From: Massilia sp. MS-15
GTDB taxonomy: Bacteria > Pseudomonadota > Gammaproteobacteria > Burkholderiales > Burkholderiaceae_D
Length of the DNA stretch: 64,000 bases
NCBI RefSeq assembly: GCF_020176695.1
Contig: NZ_JAIWIA010000022.1
Span: forward strand, 124,001-188,000
Direction of reading: 5' to 3'
Part shown: positions 42,561 through 52,491 of the stretch, piece after piece
How the letters are laid out: the number at the start of each line of letters is the position of its first letter
Position numbering within the stretch: the stretch's first letter is position 1
Notes under the pieces: model-generated
The model's input: only the letters and a program-made list of their open reading frames with translations
Database searches by the model: none
Told to the model about the DNA's origin: nothing
Translations under genes and position numbers: made by a program

Positions 42561-44555
42561 TTATTCCTTTCGAGTGGCTGGAACGCCCGGCGTTGCCGGC
42601 GCAGCAGCCTGGATGACCGGTGCGGCAGGCGGCGCGGCCTTCGGCGCGGCGCCGGCGGGCAGGCTGGCGCCCACCCCATCCTTGGGCTTCGGCGGCGGCG
42701 GGCGCTTGCCCAGCAGGTAGTAGTCGAGCGCCTTGCGCGCGATCGGCGCGGCGGACGCGGCGCCGAAGCCGGCGTTCTCCACGATCAGCGCCAGCGCGAT
42801 TGTCGGCTTGTCGGCCGGGGCGAAGGCGACATACAGCGCGTTGTCGCGGTGGCGCTCGTCGATGGCGTTGGCGTTGTATTTGCCGCCGCGCAGGCCGATC
42901 ACCTGCGCGGTGCCGGTCTTGCCGGCCGAGACGTAACCGGCGTTGGCAAAGGCGCGGAAACCGGTGCCGTAGGATTCCTGGGTCACCCCCACCATGGTGC
43001 GCTTGATGAAATCGAGGTTCTCCTGCTTGAGCGGAATGCGCCGGCTTTCCTTCGGCACCGTCTGGGTGCGCTGCTTGGTGGCGCCGTCCTCGATCAGCTT
43101 GACCAGGTGCGGCTTCATCACGATGCCGTCGTTAGCCAGGGTCGAGACCGCGTGCGCAAGCTGGATCATGGTGTAGTTGTTGTAGCCCTGCCCGATCGAG
43201 ATCGAGATGGTGTCGCCGCCGTGCCATTTCTGGGCCGCACGGTTCTTGCTGAAGCGCTTGGCCTTCCACTCCTTGGACGGGCGCACGCCGGTCTTCTCGT
43301 GTTCGAGGTCGATGCCGGTCAGTTCGCCGAAGCCGAACTGCTTCATGAAGTCCGACATCCGGTCGATCCCCATCTCGTTGCCGAGCTGGTAATAATAAGT
43401 GTCGCAGGATTCGACCACCGACTTGTACATGTCGACCACGCCGTGCCCGCCCGGCTTGTCGTCGCGGAAGCGGTGCCCGCCCAGGATGTAGAAACCGGGG
43501 TCGCGGATCGCGTCGGACGGCTTGCGCAAGCCGAGTTCCAGGGCGGCCAGTGACATGAAGGGCTTGAAGGTCGATCCCGGCGGATAGGTGCCGGACAGCG
43601 GGCGGTTCATCAGCGGGCGGTCGAGCGAGGTGTTCAGCTCGTTCCAGTTCTGGCTGTCGATGCCGTCCACGAACAAATTGGGGTCGAAGCCCGGACGCGA
43701 CACGTAGGCCAGCACGTCGCCGGTGCTTGGCTCGATCGCCACCAGCGCGCCGCGCTGCTCGCCGAAGGCCTCCTCGATCACCTTCTGCAGTTCGATGTCG
43801 ATCGACAGGATCAGGTTGCTGCCCGGTGTCGGCGCGGTGCGCGACAGGGTACGGATGGCGCGCCCGCCGGCGGTGCGCTCGACCTGCTCGTAGCCGGTGG
43901 TGCCGTGCAGGTAGCTCTCGTACTTCTTCTCGACGCCTTCCTTGCCGATATGCTCGGTGCCGTTGTAGTTGGCGTCGATGCCGTCCTCTTCCAGCTTCGC
44001 CGCCTCTTTCTGGTTGATGCGGCCGATGTAGCCGATCACGTGCGAGGCGGTCTCGCCCAGCGGGTACTGGCGAAACAGGCGCGCCTGCACCTCCACGCCC
44101 GGGAAGCGGAAGCGCTGCGCCGTGAAACGCGCCACTTCGTCGTCGGTCAGGCGGGTGCGCAGCGGCACACTGGCGAAGCTGCGCGATTCTTCCAGCAGGC
44201 GCTTGAAGCGGCGGCGGTCGCGCGCGTCGATCTCGACCAGCTTGGACAGCTCGTTGATGGTGGACTCCATGTTGGCCTGCAGCTTGGACGGCGTGACCTC
44301 GAGCGTATACGCCGAGTAGTTGCGCGCCAGGACCACGCCGTTACGGTCGACGATCAGGCCGCGGTTGGGCACGATGGGCACCAGGGCGATGCGGTTGCCC
44401 TCGGCCTGCAGCGCGAACTGGTCGTGGCGCAGCACCTGCAGCCAGACGAAGCGCGCCACCAGCAGGCCGAAGCAGATGAAGACGAGCGCCACCAGCGCCG
44501 TGAGGCGCATGCGGAACAGGTGGATCTCGCGGTCGTTGTCCTTGAATTCGGTCAC
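42561..44555 (-). CDS. mrdA: Penicillin-binding protein 2, elongasome transpeptidase
   Basis: Class B PBP of 664 residues. A single N-terminal membrane helix (LTALVALVFICFGLLVARFVW) precedes the pedestal domain (GLIVDRNGVVLARNYSAYTLEVTP). The transpeptidase has S-T-F-K in YPPGSTFKPF, S-C-D in the SxN position and K-T-G-T in AGKTGTAQVI. The last 60 residues are a Pro/Ala-rich tail not found in the E. coli enzyme. It works with RodA and the MreBCD scaffold encoded beside it. Confidence 0.97.
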   Translation of the reverse strand: MTEFKDNDREIHLFRMRLTALVALVFICFGLLVARFVWLQVLRHDQFALQAEGNRIALVPIVPNRGLIVDRNGVVLARNYSAYTLEVTPSKLQANMESTINELSKLVEIDARDRRRFKRLLEESRSFASVPLRTRLTDDEVARFTAQRFRFPGVEVQARLFRQYPLGETASHVIGYIGRINQKEAAKLEEDGIDANYNGTEHIGKEGVEKKYESYLHGTTGYEQVERTAGGRAIRTLSRTAPTPGSNLILSIDIELQKVIEEAFGEQRGALVAIEPSTGDVLAYVSRPGFDPNLFVDGIDSQNWNELNTSLDRPLMNRPLSGTYPPGSTFKPFMSLAALELGLRKPSDAIRDPGFYILGGHRFRDDKPGGHGVVDMYKSVVESCDTYYYQLGNEMGIDRMSDFMKQFGFGELTGIDLEHEKTGVRPSKEWKAKRFSKNRAAQKWHGGDTISISIGQGYNNYTMIQLAHAVSTLANDGIVMKPHLVKLIEDGATKQRTQTVPKESRRIPLKQENLDFIKRTMVGVTQESYGTGFRAFANAGYVSAGKTGTAQVIGLRGGKYNANAIDERHRDNALYVAFAPADKPTIALALIVENAGFGAASAAPIARKALDYYLLGKRPPPPKPKDGVGASLPAGAAPKAAPPAAPVIQAAAPATPGVPATRKE

Positions 44556-44580
44556 AGCGGAGAAACTCGGCTCAGGTGGT

Positions 44581-45099
44581 TCAGATCGGGCGCGTATGGT
44601 CGCGGTCGACGGCGCGGCGCTGGGGCGCCAGCAGCAGCCAGGTGATCACCGGCCACAGCGCGACCGCGACCACGCTCTCGGCGAAGTGCAGCAAGCCCGG
44701 GAAGCGCCCGGAGGCCGTGAAGTGGACGAAGGCCTGCACCGTCTGCGCCAGCAGCAGCAGCGGGAACACGTGCATGGCCTGGGTCATCAGGCGGAACCAG
44801 AGCACGCGGCGGTGGATCATGATGGCGAGATAGGACAGCAGCGTGTAGGCGAGCGCGTTCTCGCCCAGCAGGCTGGCGTCATGCACATCCATCAAAAGAC
44901 CCATGACGAAGGCCACGCCGATGCCGACCTTGCGCGGCTGGTGGATGCCCCAGAACACTAGCACCAGCGCGACGAAGTCGGGCGCACCCACCCAACGGCC
45001 CAGCGGCAGCAGGTTGAGCATGAAGGCGCAGACCAGGCTGAAGGTGATGAACAGCGGGCTGACGGGCAGCAGGATATAGTGCGGGCGGTTACCTGGCAT
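44581..45099 (-). CDS. mreD: Rod shape-determining protein MreD
   Basis: Inner-membrane protein of 172 residues with about five hydrophobic helices. It belongs to the MreBCD complex that positions lateral wall synthesis. The family pattern GAPDFVALVLVFWGIHQPRKVGIGVAFVMGLLMDV is recognisable near residues 37-70. Its start overlaps the mreC stop by 11 bp. Confidence 0.94.
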   Translation of the reverse strand: MPGNRPHYILLPVSPLFITFSLVCAFMLNLLPLGRWVGAPDFVALVLVFWGIHQPRKVGIGVAFVMGLLMDVHDASLLGENALAYTLLSYLAIMIHRRVLWFRLMTQAMHVFPLLLLAQTVQAFVHFTASGRFPGLLHFAESVVAVALWPVITWLLLAPQRRAVDRDHTRPI

Positions 45100-46249
45100 T
45101 CGGCGTGCTTCCCTGTGGAACGGTGGTCATGGCGCGTTGCGGCTGCTGCTGCGTCTCTGGCCTTGCGGCGGCGGTCGCAGGCGCTGGCGCGGGCGCGGCC
45201 GGCTGCGGCGCCGGGCGGGACGGCAGGCCGCCGACGCCGCCGACGCCATTGACCGGCGCGGCGCCCTGCCCCGCACCGGGCGCACCGGCCGGGACGCCCT
45301 GCGCCGGCAGCGGCGACGGCGCCAGCGGCGGCGGCGGCACCGGCGCCATGTCGGGCAGCTTGCGGCGCGCGGTGGTCGCCGCCGGCCTGGCCTCCGCCTG
45401 CGGGCGTGGCGGCAGGTCCGACTGCGACATGATGATCAGGAGCTGGCGGTTGCGGTCGATGCCGGCCAGCGGCTGGCACACCACGCGGCCGAAGGCACCG
45501 GCCGCGACGTTCTCGACCTGCACCACCTTGGCCACCGCCAGGCCGGCCGGGTACATGCCGTCCAGGCCCGACGTCACCAGCACGTCGCCCACCTGGATGT
45601 CGGCATTGGCCACCACGAAGCGCAGGTCGAGCAGGCCGGACTGGCCGCGGCCGTAGGCGATGCTGCGCAGGCCGCTGCGCAGCACCTGCACCGGAATCGC
45701 CTGGTCGCGGTCGGTGAGCAGCGTGACTTCGGACGTAAACGGGAACACGCGGGTCACCTGGCCCACCACGCCCGCATGGTCGATCACCGGCAGCCCGGGC
45801 ACGACCTTGTCGCGCGCGCCGCGGTCGATCACGATGCGGCGCGTGGAAGGATCGCGCGCGTCGTACAGGATCTCGGTCATCTGGGCCTGCACCGGCAGGT
45901 GCTGCCTGGCATCCATCAGGCGCCGCAGCTGGGCGTTTTCCGCCATCTGGAGCTGGGCCTGCTGCAGCACGCGCGCCTGCGCCAGCTGCTGGGTCTTGAG
46001 CTCGCGCACCTCCCTTTGCAGCGTGGAGATCGAGGAAAAATAGCCGGCCATGTTGCCGAGCGCTTCGCGCGGCATCAGGGCGGCCATCTGCAGCGGATAG
46101 AGGACGGTGGCGGCCACCTGGCGCACCGCGCCGAGGGTGTGGTAGCGCGCATCGACGACCAGCAGCATCACCGAAATCAGGGCGAACACGATCGCCTTGA
46201 CCCGGGCCGGGGCACCCTGTTTGAAAAGCGGCGGCGGACTGTATTCCAT
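45089..46249 (-). CDS. mreC: Rod shape-determining protein MreC
   Basis: Bitopic membrane protein that links cytoplasmic MreB to periplasmic PBP2. The 386-residue protein has a membrane helix near residues 15-35, a coiled coil (about 75-115; REVRELKTQQLAQARVLQQAQLQ), and the paired beta-barrel domain with VIDRGARDKVVPGLPVI and DVLVTSGLDGMYPAGLAVA. The final 100 residues are rich in Pro, Ala and Gly and lack any recognised domain, a long extension compared with E. coli. Confidence 0.95.
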   Translation of the reverse strand: MEYSPPPLFKQGAPARVKAIVFALISVMLLVVDARYHTLGAVRQVAATVLYPLQMAALMPREALGNMAGYFSSISTLQREVRELKTQQLAQARVLQQAQLQMAENAQLRRLMDARQHLPVQAQMTEILYDARDPSTRRIVIDRGARDKVVPGLPVIDHAGVVGQVTRVFPFTSEVTLLTDRDQAIPVQVLRSGLRSIAYGRGQSGLLDLRFVVANADIQVGDVLVTSGLDGMYPAGLAVAKVVQVENVAAGAFGRVVCQPLAGIDRNRQLLIIMSQSDLPPRPQAEARPAATTARRKLPDMAPVPPPPLAPSPLPAQGVPAGAPGAGQGAAPVNGVGGVGGLPSRPAPQPAAPAPAPATAAARPETQQQPQRAMTTVPQGSTPNAR

Positions 46250-46369
46250 GTCCTGGTTGGCGTCCTGTCTGGACCGTGCGGCCGGCCAAGGTCAAGGCGG
46301 GCAGACGCGCGCGGTACCGCCGCACGTCCTGCCCGCCAGCACGCTCATCGCGCCGCCAGTCCTGCTTTC

Positions 46370-47724
<1,355 letters not shown>

Positions 47725-48024
47725 ATGTCCCTGACACTTTCAGACGTAAAACGCATCGCCAACCTGGCCCAGCTCGAAATGGATGAGGCCCATGCGGAAA
47801 CCGCGCTGGCCGAGCTGAACGGCATCTTCGCGCTGGCCGAGCAGATGCAGGCGGTGGACACCAGCGGCGTCGCGCCGCTGTCACAGCCGCTGTCCGCCAT
47901 CATGGCGCTGCCGCTGCGCCTGCGCGACGACGTGGTGACCGAGGAGAACCGCCGCGAGGATTACCAGGCCCCGGCGCCGAAGGCCCAGGACGGCCTGTAC
48001 CTGGTCCCGAAAGTCATCGAGTAA
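47725..48024 (+). CDS. gatC: Asp-tRNA(Asn)/Glu-tRNA(Gln) amidotransferase subunit C
   Basis: Small 99-residue subunit that stabilises the GatAB heterodimer. It starts [19 protein letters not shown] and has the central [12 protein letters not shown] and terminal [11 protein letters not shown] motifs. The ATG at 47725 gives the conserved start. It is first of the gatCAB operon, which lets the cell make Gln-tRNA and/or Asn-tRNA by amidation of mischarged tRNA. Confidence 0.96.
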   Translation: MSLTLSDVKRIANLAQLEMDEAHAETALAELNGIFALAEQMQAVDTSGVAPLSQPLSAIMALPLRLRDDVVTEENRREDYQAPAPKAQDGLYLVPKVIE

Positions 48025-48074
48025 GCCTGATTTCGCCTCCGCCTCCGCCTCCGTCTTCACGAACCGACACGCAC

Positions 48075-49550
48075 ATGCATAACAAGACCATCAAAGAGCT
48101 GTCCGCGCTCCTGCAATCGAAGCAGGTATCGAGCGTCGAACTGGCCAGCCACTACCTCGACCGCATCGAAGCGAGCAGCCACAATGCCTTCCTGCACCTG
48201 GACCGCGCACGTTCGCTGGCCCAGGCAGCCGAGGCCGACGCCCGCATCGCCGCCGGCAACGCCGGTCCGCTGACCGGCGTGCCGATCGCGCACAAGGACA
48301 TCTTCGTGACCCGCGGCTGGCGCACCACGGCCGGCTCGAAGATGCTGGCCAATTACGAGAGCCCGTTCGACGCCACCGTGGTCGAGCGTTTCGGCCGCGC
48401 CGGCATGGTCACCCTGGGCAAGGTCAACCTCGATGAATTCGCGATGGGCTCGGCCAACGAGAATTCGGCCTTCGGTCCGGTGAAGAACCCCTGGGATCCG
48501 CTGGCGGTGCCGGGCGGCTCCTCGGGCGGCTCGGCCGCCGCGATCGCCGCGCGCCTGGCGCCGGCCGCCACCGCCACCGACACCGGCGGCTCGATCCGCC
48601 AGCCCGCCGCCTTCTGCGGCGTCACCGGCATCAAGCCGACCTACGGCCGCGTGTCGCGCTTCGGCATGATCGCCTTCGCCTCCTCGCTCGACCAGGGCGG
48701 CCCGATCGCCCAGACCGCCGAGGACTGCGCCCTGCTGCTCAACGAAATGATCGGTTTTGATGAGCGCGATTCGACCAGCCTGACGGTCGAACAGGGCAAC
48801 GTCGCCGAAGACTATACCCGCGACCTGAACCAGCCCTTGAATGGCCTGCGCATCGGCGTGCCGAAGGAATACTTCGGCGAAGGCCTGGCAAGCGACGTGG
48901 AGGCCGCGGTACGTGGCGCACTGGACGAATTCGTCAAGCTGGGCGCGACCCTGGTCGAGATCTCGCTGCCGAAGACCGCGCTGTCGATCCCGACCTACTA
49001 CATCATCGCCCCGGCCGAGGCCTCGTCGAACCTGTCGCGCTTCGACGGCGTGCGCTACGGCCACCGCGCCAGCGAGTACAAGGATTTGCAGGACATGTAC
49101 CGCAAAACCCGCGCCGAAGGCTTCGGACGCGAGGTCCAGCGCCGCATCATGGTCGGCACCTATGTGCTGTGCCATGGCTACTACGACGCCTATTACGTGC
49201 AGGCGCAGAAGATCCGCCGCCTGATCGCGGACGACTTCCAGGCCGCCTTCAAGGACAAGTGCGACGTGATCATGGGCCCGGTGGCCCCGACCGTGGCCTG
49301 GGACCTGGGTTCGAAAGCCAACGATCCGGTGGCGAACTACCTGGCCGACATCTTCACGCTGTCGACCAGCCTGGCGGGCCTGCCGGGCATGTCGATCCCG
49401 GTCGGTTTCGGCCAGGGCGACAAGAATGCCAAGCGCCCGGTCGGCCTGCAAATCATCGGCAATTATTTTGCCGAAGCGAAGCTGCTGAACATCGCGCACC
49501 AGTACCAGCAAGTCACCGACTGGCACCAGCGCGCTCCAGAGGGCGTTTAA
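48075..49550 (+). CDS. gatA: Asp/Glu-tRNA amidotransferase subunit A
   Basis: Amidase-signature glutaminase of 491 residues that delivers ammonia to GatB. The Ser-cisSer-Lys triad region is intact: lysine in [14 protein letters not shown], the glycine/serine-rich [12 protein letters not shown], and [14 protein letters not shown] with the nucleophilic serine. It follows gatC by 50 bp. Unusually, a REP-like repeat of about 50 bp lies between it and gatB. Confidence 0.97.
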   Translation: MHNKTIKELSALLQSKQVSSVELASHYLDRIEASSHNAFLHLDRARSLAQAAEADARIAAGNAGPLTGVPIAHKDIFVTRGWRTTAGSKMLANYESPFDATVVERFGRAGMVTLGKVNLDEFAMGSANENSAFGPVKNPWDPLAVPGGSSGGSAAAIAARLAPAATATDTGGSIRQPAAFCGVTGIKPTYGRVSRFGMIAFASSLDQGGPIAQTAEDCALLLNEMIGFDERDSTSLTVEQGNVAEDYTRDLNQPLNGLRIGVPKEYFGEGLASDVEAAVRGALDEFVKLGATLVEISLPKTALSIPTYYIIAPAEASSNLSRFDGVRYGHRASEYKDLQDMYRKTRAEGFGREVQRRIMVGTYVLCHGYYDAYYVQAQKIRRLIADDFQAAFKDKCDVIMGPVAPTVAWDLGSKANDPVANYLADIFTLSTSLAGLPGMSIPVGFGQGDKNAKRPVGLQIIGNYFAEAKLLNIAHQYQQVTDWHQRAPEGV

Positions 49551-49553
49551 GCC

Positions 49554-49604
49554 CTAGGGTGGGCGGGGTAAATCAGGCCAGTGGCCTGATTTACAAACGC
49601 CCAC
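49554..49604. repeat. Single REP-like unit with extended hairpin (copy B), inside the gat operon
   Basis: CTAG (49554-49557, a G-to-C change from GTAG) and one base precede the hairpin base GTGGGCG/CGCCCAC (49559-49565 and 49598-49604). The loop is replaced by a second, perfect 12-bp stem at 49568-49579 and 49583-49594 with loop AGT. The whole structure starts 4 bp after the gatA stop and ends 47 bp before the gatB start. Transcribed, it would form a very stable hairpin between the two coding regions. Confidence 0.85.
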
Positions 49605-49651
49605 GCGTTCAAATTACGCCAGCGCGGCCACAGAATAAAGAGAGAACAACT

Positions 49652-51112
49652 ATGCAATGGGAAGTCGTCATCGGTCTTGAGAACCACGTGCAGCTCACGA
49701 CCAACTCCAAAATCTTCAGCGGCAGCTCGATCCGCTTCGGCGCCGAGCCGAACACCCAGGCCAGCCCGGTGGACCTGGCGCTGCCGGGCGTGCTGCCGGT
49801 GTTGAACCGTGGCGCCGTCGAGCGCGCGATCCGCTTCGGCCTGGCCGTGGGCGCTAGAATCGCGCCGCAGTCGGTGTTCGCGCGCAAGAACTACTTTTAT
49901 CCGGACCTGCCCAAGGGCTACCAGATCAGCCAGTTCGAGGACCCGGTGGTCCAGGGCGGCACCATCAGCTTCGCCTTTGAAAAGGACGGCAAGCTGGAAA
50001 CGAAGACCGTCAACCTGACCCGCGCGCACCTGGAAGAAGACGCCGGCAAGTCGCTGCACGAAGACTACGCCGGCATGAGCGGCATCGACCTGAACCGCGC
50101 CGGCACGCCGCTGCTCGAGATCGTGTCCGAGCCGGAAATGCGCAGCGCGGCCGAAGCCGTGGCCTATGCCAAGGCCCTGCACTCGCTGGTGGTATGGCTG
50201 GGCGTCTGCGACGGCAACATGCAGGAAGGCTCCTTCCGCTGCGACGTCAACGTCTCGGTGCGCCCGATGGGCCAGAAGGAATTCGGCACCCGCTGCGAGA
50301 TCAAGAACCTGAACTCCTTCCGCTTCATGGAAGAAGCGATCCACTACGAAGTGCGGCGCCAGATCGAGCTGATCGAAGACGGCGGCAAGGTGATCCAGGC
50401 CACCCGCCTGTGGGATCCGGACAAGAAGGAAACCCGCTCCATGCGCACCAAGGAAGACGCGCAGGACTACCGCTATTTCCCCGACCCGGACCTGCCGCCA
50501 CTGGTCATCAAGCAGGACTGGATCGAGCGCGTGAAGGCCGACATGCCCGAGCTGCCGGGCGCCCTGCGCGCGCGCTTCACCGGCGACTACGGCCTGCCGG
50601 AATACGACAGCCTGGTGCTGACCTCCTCCAAGGCGATGGCGACCTACTACGAGGCCGTGGTGGCCACGGCCGGCAAGGAAAACGCCAAGGCCGCCGCCAA
50701 CTGGATGATGGGCGATGTTTCCTCGACCCTGAACCGCGAAGGCGTGGAGCTCGAGCAAGCGCCGGTGTCCGCCGCCCAGCTGGCCCTGCTGCTCAAGCGC
50801 ATCGCCGACGGCACCATCTCGAACAAGGCCGGCAAGGAAGTGTTTGCAGCCATGTGGGAAGCCGGGTCGGATGACGTGAACCTGGCCGACACCGTGATCG
50901 AACAGAAGGGCCTGAAGCAGATCTCGGACACGGGCGCCTTGGCGGCGATCGTTGACGAGGTGCTCGCCGCCAATGCCAAGTCGGTGGAACAGTACCGCGC
51001 CGGCAAGGAAGCCGCGATCAACGCCCTGATCGGCCAGACCATGAAGGCCTCGAAGGGCAAGGCCAATCCGGCCCAGGTGACCGAGCTGCTGAAGCAGAAG
51101 CTGGCCGGCTGA
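49652..51112 (+). CDS. gatB: Asp/Glu-tRNA amidotransferase subunit B
   Basis: Kinase-like and tRNA-binding subunit of 486 residues that activates the mischarged aminoacyl-tRNA and transfers ammonia. It starts [15 protein letters not shown] and contains the family signature [18 protein letters not shown], then [16 protein letters not shown]. The C-terminal YqeY-like domain ends near [13 protein letters not shown]. The stop codon is 1 bp from the left foot of REP-like copy C. Confidence 0.97.
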   Translation: MQWEVVIGLENHVQLTTNSKIFSGSSIRFGAEPNTQASPVDLALPGVLPVLNRGAVERAIRFGLAVGARIAPQSVFARKNYFYPDLPKGYQISQFEDPVVQGGTISFAFEKDGKLETKTVNLTRAHLEEDAGKSLHEDYAGMSGIDLNRAGTPLLEIVSEPEMRSAAEAVAYAKALHSLVVWLGVCDGNMQEGSFRCDVNVSVRPMGQKEFGTRCEIKNLNSFRFMEEAIHYEVRRQIELIEDGGKVIQATRLWDPDKKETRSMRTKEDAQDYRYFPDPDLPPLVIKQDWIERVKADMPELPGALRARFTGDYGLPEYDSLVLTSSKAMATYYEAVVATAGKENAKAAANWMMGDVSSTLNREGVELEQAPVSAAQLALLLKRIADGTISNKAGKEVFAAMWEAGSDDVNLADTVIEQKGLKQISDTGALAAIVDEVLAANAKSVEQYRAGKEAAINALIGQTMKASKGKANPAQVTELLKQKLAG

Positions 51113-51113
51113 T

Positions 51114-51286
51114 GTAGGGTGGGCGGCTCCACCCGGCATGCTGGTCGGCCCCAGGCCTTGAGGCCGCCCACGCGGTGATCGTTGGCGGCTCCGCTCGCGC
51201 GCCGGATGATCTTGCCGCCAACGCTCACCGCGTGGGCGGCGCATGCACCGGCGTGATGCAAGGCGACGGGTGCAGCCGCCCACCCT
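51114..51286. repeat. REP-like pair with long hairpins (copy C), right end split by an IS
   Basis: Left unit: GTAG 51114-51117 and a stem GTGGGCGGC/GCCGCCCAC (51119-51127, 51163-51171) with a 35-nt tip. Right unit: stem at 51232-51240 and 51275-51283, then C and CT at 51285-51286. The two missing foot bases AC appear at 52487-52488 beyond the insertion sequence. The units are joined by a 27-bp inverted repeat with one mismatch (51163-51189 against 51214-51240). It lies between the convergent gatB and pyrE genes. Confidence 0.88.
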
Positions 51287-51299
51287 TGTATCTTGTTCT

Positions 51300-51470
51300 C
51301 ATTGGTGGTTAGCTACTGCCAATTGAGGTGAAGACCAGCTTGGGCCCACCCTTAAGGCTCGACCTTGGAAGGTAGATCAAGCCCTTCACCTCGTTCGCAC
51401 ACCATACCAAACACTGGACGGTAGCCAAGGGCTATGACCCTGTATGCACAAGGAGAGTGGGTGTGATGAT
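51300..51470 (+). ncRNA. Candidate bridge RNA of the IS110 element
   Basis: Three structured parts are visible. A 5' hairpin has ATTGG 51301-51305 with CCAAT 51319-51323. A first loop is closed by GAGGTGAAG (51325-51333) with CTTCACCTC (51384-51392) and GCTTG with CAAGC. It contains GCCCACCCT (51344-51352), identical to the left target flank, and GGTAG (51371-51375), whose GTAG pairs with the right flank CTAC. A second loop is closed by CACACC (51398-51403) with GGTGTG (51460-51465) and CACT with AGTG. It contains GACGGTA (51417-51423), identical to the right IS end, and ACAAG (51448-51452), complementary to the left IS end CTTGT. The order and sides of the guides match those known for IS621. 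Confidence 0.8.
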
Positions 51471-51490
51471 CGAGAACACAAGGAGAGACT

Positions 51491-52462
51491 ATGTTTTACC
51501 TGGGCGTAGATGTCGCCAAAGCCAAGCTTGACTGCATGCTGCTCGATACCACGAGTGGCAAACTGAAATCGAAGTCGCTGGCAAATACACCGGCCGGCTT
51601 TACCCAGCTGCTCGAATGGCTGGACAAACAGAAGGCGCTCAAGCCCCATGTAGTGATGGAACCGACCGGGATGTATCACGAGAACGCCGCACTGGCGTTA
51701 GCCGATGCAGGGCTGGTGGTATCGCTCATCAATCCAGCCCAACTGCGCGCATTTGCTCAAGGTTTGGGTGTCAAAACCAAGACCGACAAGGCAGATAGCG
51801 CCGTTCTGGCGCGCTTTGGCGCGGCTCAGAATCCCGCACCATGGCAGCCACCGTCACAGTCAGCGCGCCGGCTCAAGGCGCTGCTGACGCGACGAGATGC
51901 TGTCGCTGACGATTTACAGCGCGAACGAAACCGCCAGGAAGCAAATGATTTCAGCCCAGCTCCTGAAGCAGTTGGAGAATCGATCGCCCAATCGATCGTC
52001 TTCCACGAAGCTGAACTTAAACGACTGGAGAAAATGATTGCCGAGCATATCGACAACGATCCAGACCTGCGAAACAAAAAGGAACTTCTTGAGACCATTC
52101 CAGGTGTCGGTCCGCGCGTCTCGGGTCATATGACAGCCCTGTTTGCAGGGCGAACATTTGACCGTGCCGAGCAGCTCGCCGCTTACCTTGGCCTGGTACC
52201 TGTAGAGTGGCAATCTGGCTCGTCTGTACGTGGTCGACCGCGCATGTCCAAAGCTGGCCCTGCTTATTTGCGCAAGGTGCTGTACATGCCTGCCGTTGTT
52301 GCACGACGCTGTAACCCACACATCAAGGCACTCAACGACCGTCTGCTTACAAAAGGTAAGTCAAAGATGGCGGCCATTGGCGCCGCGATGCGTAAGCTCG
52401 CTCACCTCTGCTTCGGGGTCATCCACAGCGGTAAGCCCTACGATCCGAAATTTGCGATGTAG
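51491..52462 (+). CDS. IS110-family transposase (DEDD recombinase)
   Basis: A 323-residue recombinase that in this family works with a bridge RNA and cuts with a serine. The RuvC-like N-domain has the DEDD residues: D7 in YLGVDVAKAKLD, E57 in VMEPTG, and D99 and D102 in TDKADSAVLARF. A coiled-coil linker spans about residues 125-195. The C-terminal Tnp domain has IPGVGPRVSGHMTAL and LGLVPVEWQSGSSVRGRPRMSK, where S242 is the expected catalytic serine. All key residues are intact, so the protein looks active. Ribosome binding site AAGGAGAG precedes the ATG. Confidence 0.95.
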   Translation: MFYLGVDVAKAKLDCMLLDTTSGKLKSKSLANTPAGFTQLLEWLDKQKALKPHVVMEPTGMYHENAALALADAGLVVSLINPAQLRAFAQGLGVKTKTDKADSAVLARFGAAQNPAPWQPPSQSARRLKALLTRRDAVADDLQRERNRQEANDFSPAPEAVGESIAQSIVFHEAELKRLEKMIAEHIDNDPDLRNKKELLETIPGVGPRVSGHMTALFAGRTFDRAEQLAAYLGLVPVEWQSGSSVRGRPRMSKAGPAYLRKVLYMPAVVARRCNPHIKALNDRLLTKGKSKMAAIGAAMRKLAHLCFGVIHSGKPYDPKFAM

Positions 52463-52465
52463 GGC

Positions 52466-52486
52466 TTGACCGCCAAGACGGTATCT
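52466..52486 (+). promoter_or_regulatory. Right-end half of a junction promoter (-35 box)
   Basis: TTGACC at 52466-52471 lies in the right end of the IS. If the ends join in a circle through the CT core, it is placed exactly 17 bp from TATCTT (51289-51294) in the left end. Transcription would then start near 51300, at the 5' edge of the candidate bridge RNA. In the integrated form the two halves are 1.2 kb apart and the promoter is absent. Confidence 0.75.
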
Positions 52487-52491
52487 ACGCG

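Larger units (their letters stand above)
51287..52486 (+). mobile_element. IS110-family insertion sequence inserted at the CT of a REP-like CTAC foot
   Basis: A 1.2-kb element with one transposase gene, about 200 bp of 5' non-coding DNA and about 24 bp of 3' non-coding DNA, and no terminal inverted repeats, as usual for IS110 elements. The boundaries are set by the dinucleotide CT present at both junctions (51285-51286 and 52485-52486). Removing the element leaves GCCGCCCACCCTACG, identical over 14 bases to the intact right end of copy A. Base composition is clearly lower in GC than the host genes. It ends 5 bp from the pyrE stop codon and interrupts no gene. Confidence 0.88.

Noticed and set aside
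51288-52486. GTATCT present at both IS ends (51288-51293 and 52481-52486), read as a 6-bp target duplication
   Set aside because: Collapsing these copies leaves CACCCTTGTATCTACG, which is not a REP end, whereas collapsing at CT restores the exact end seen in copy A and creates the 17-bp promoter spacing.
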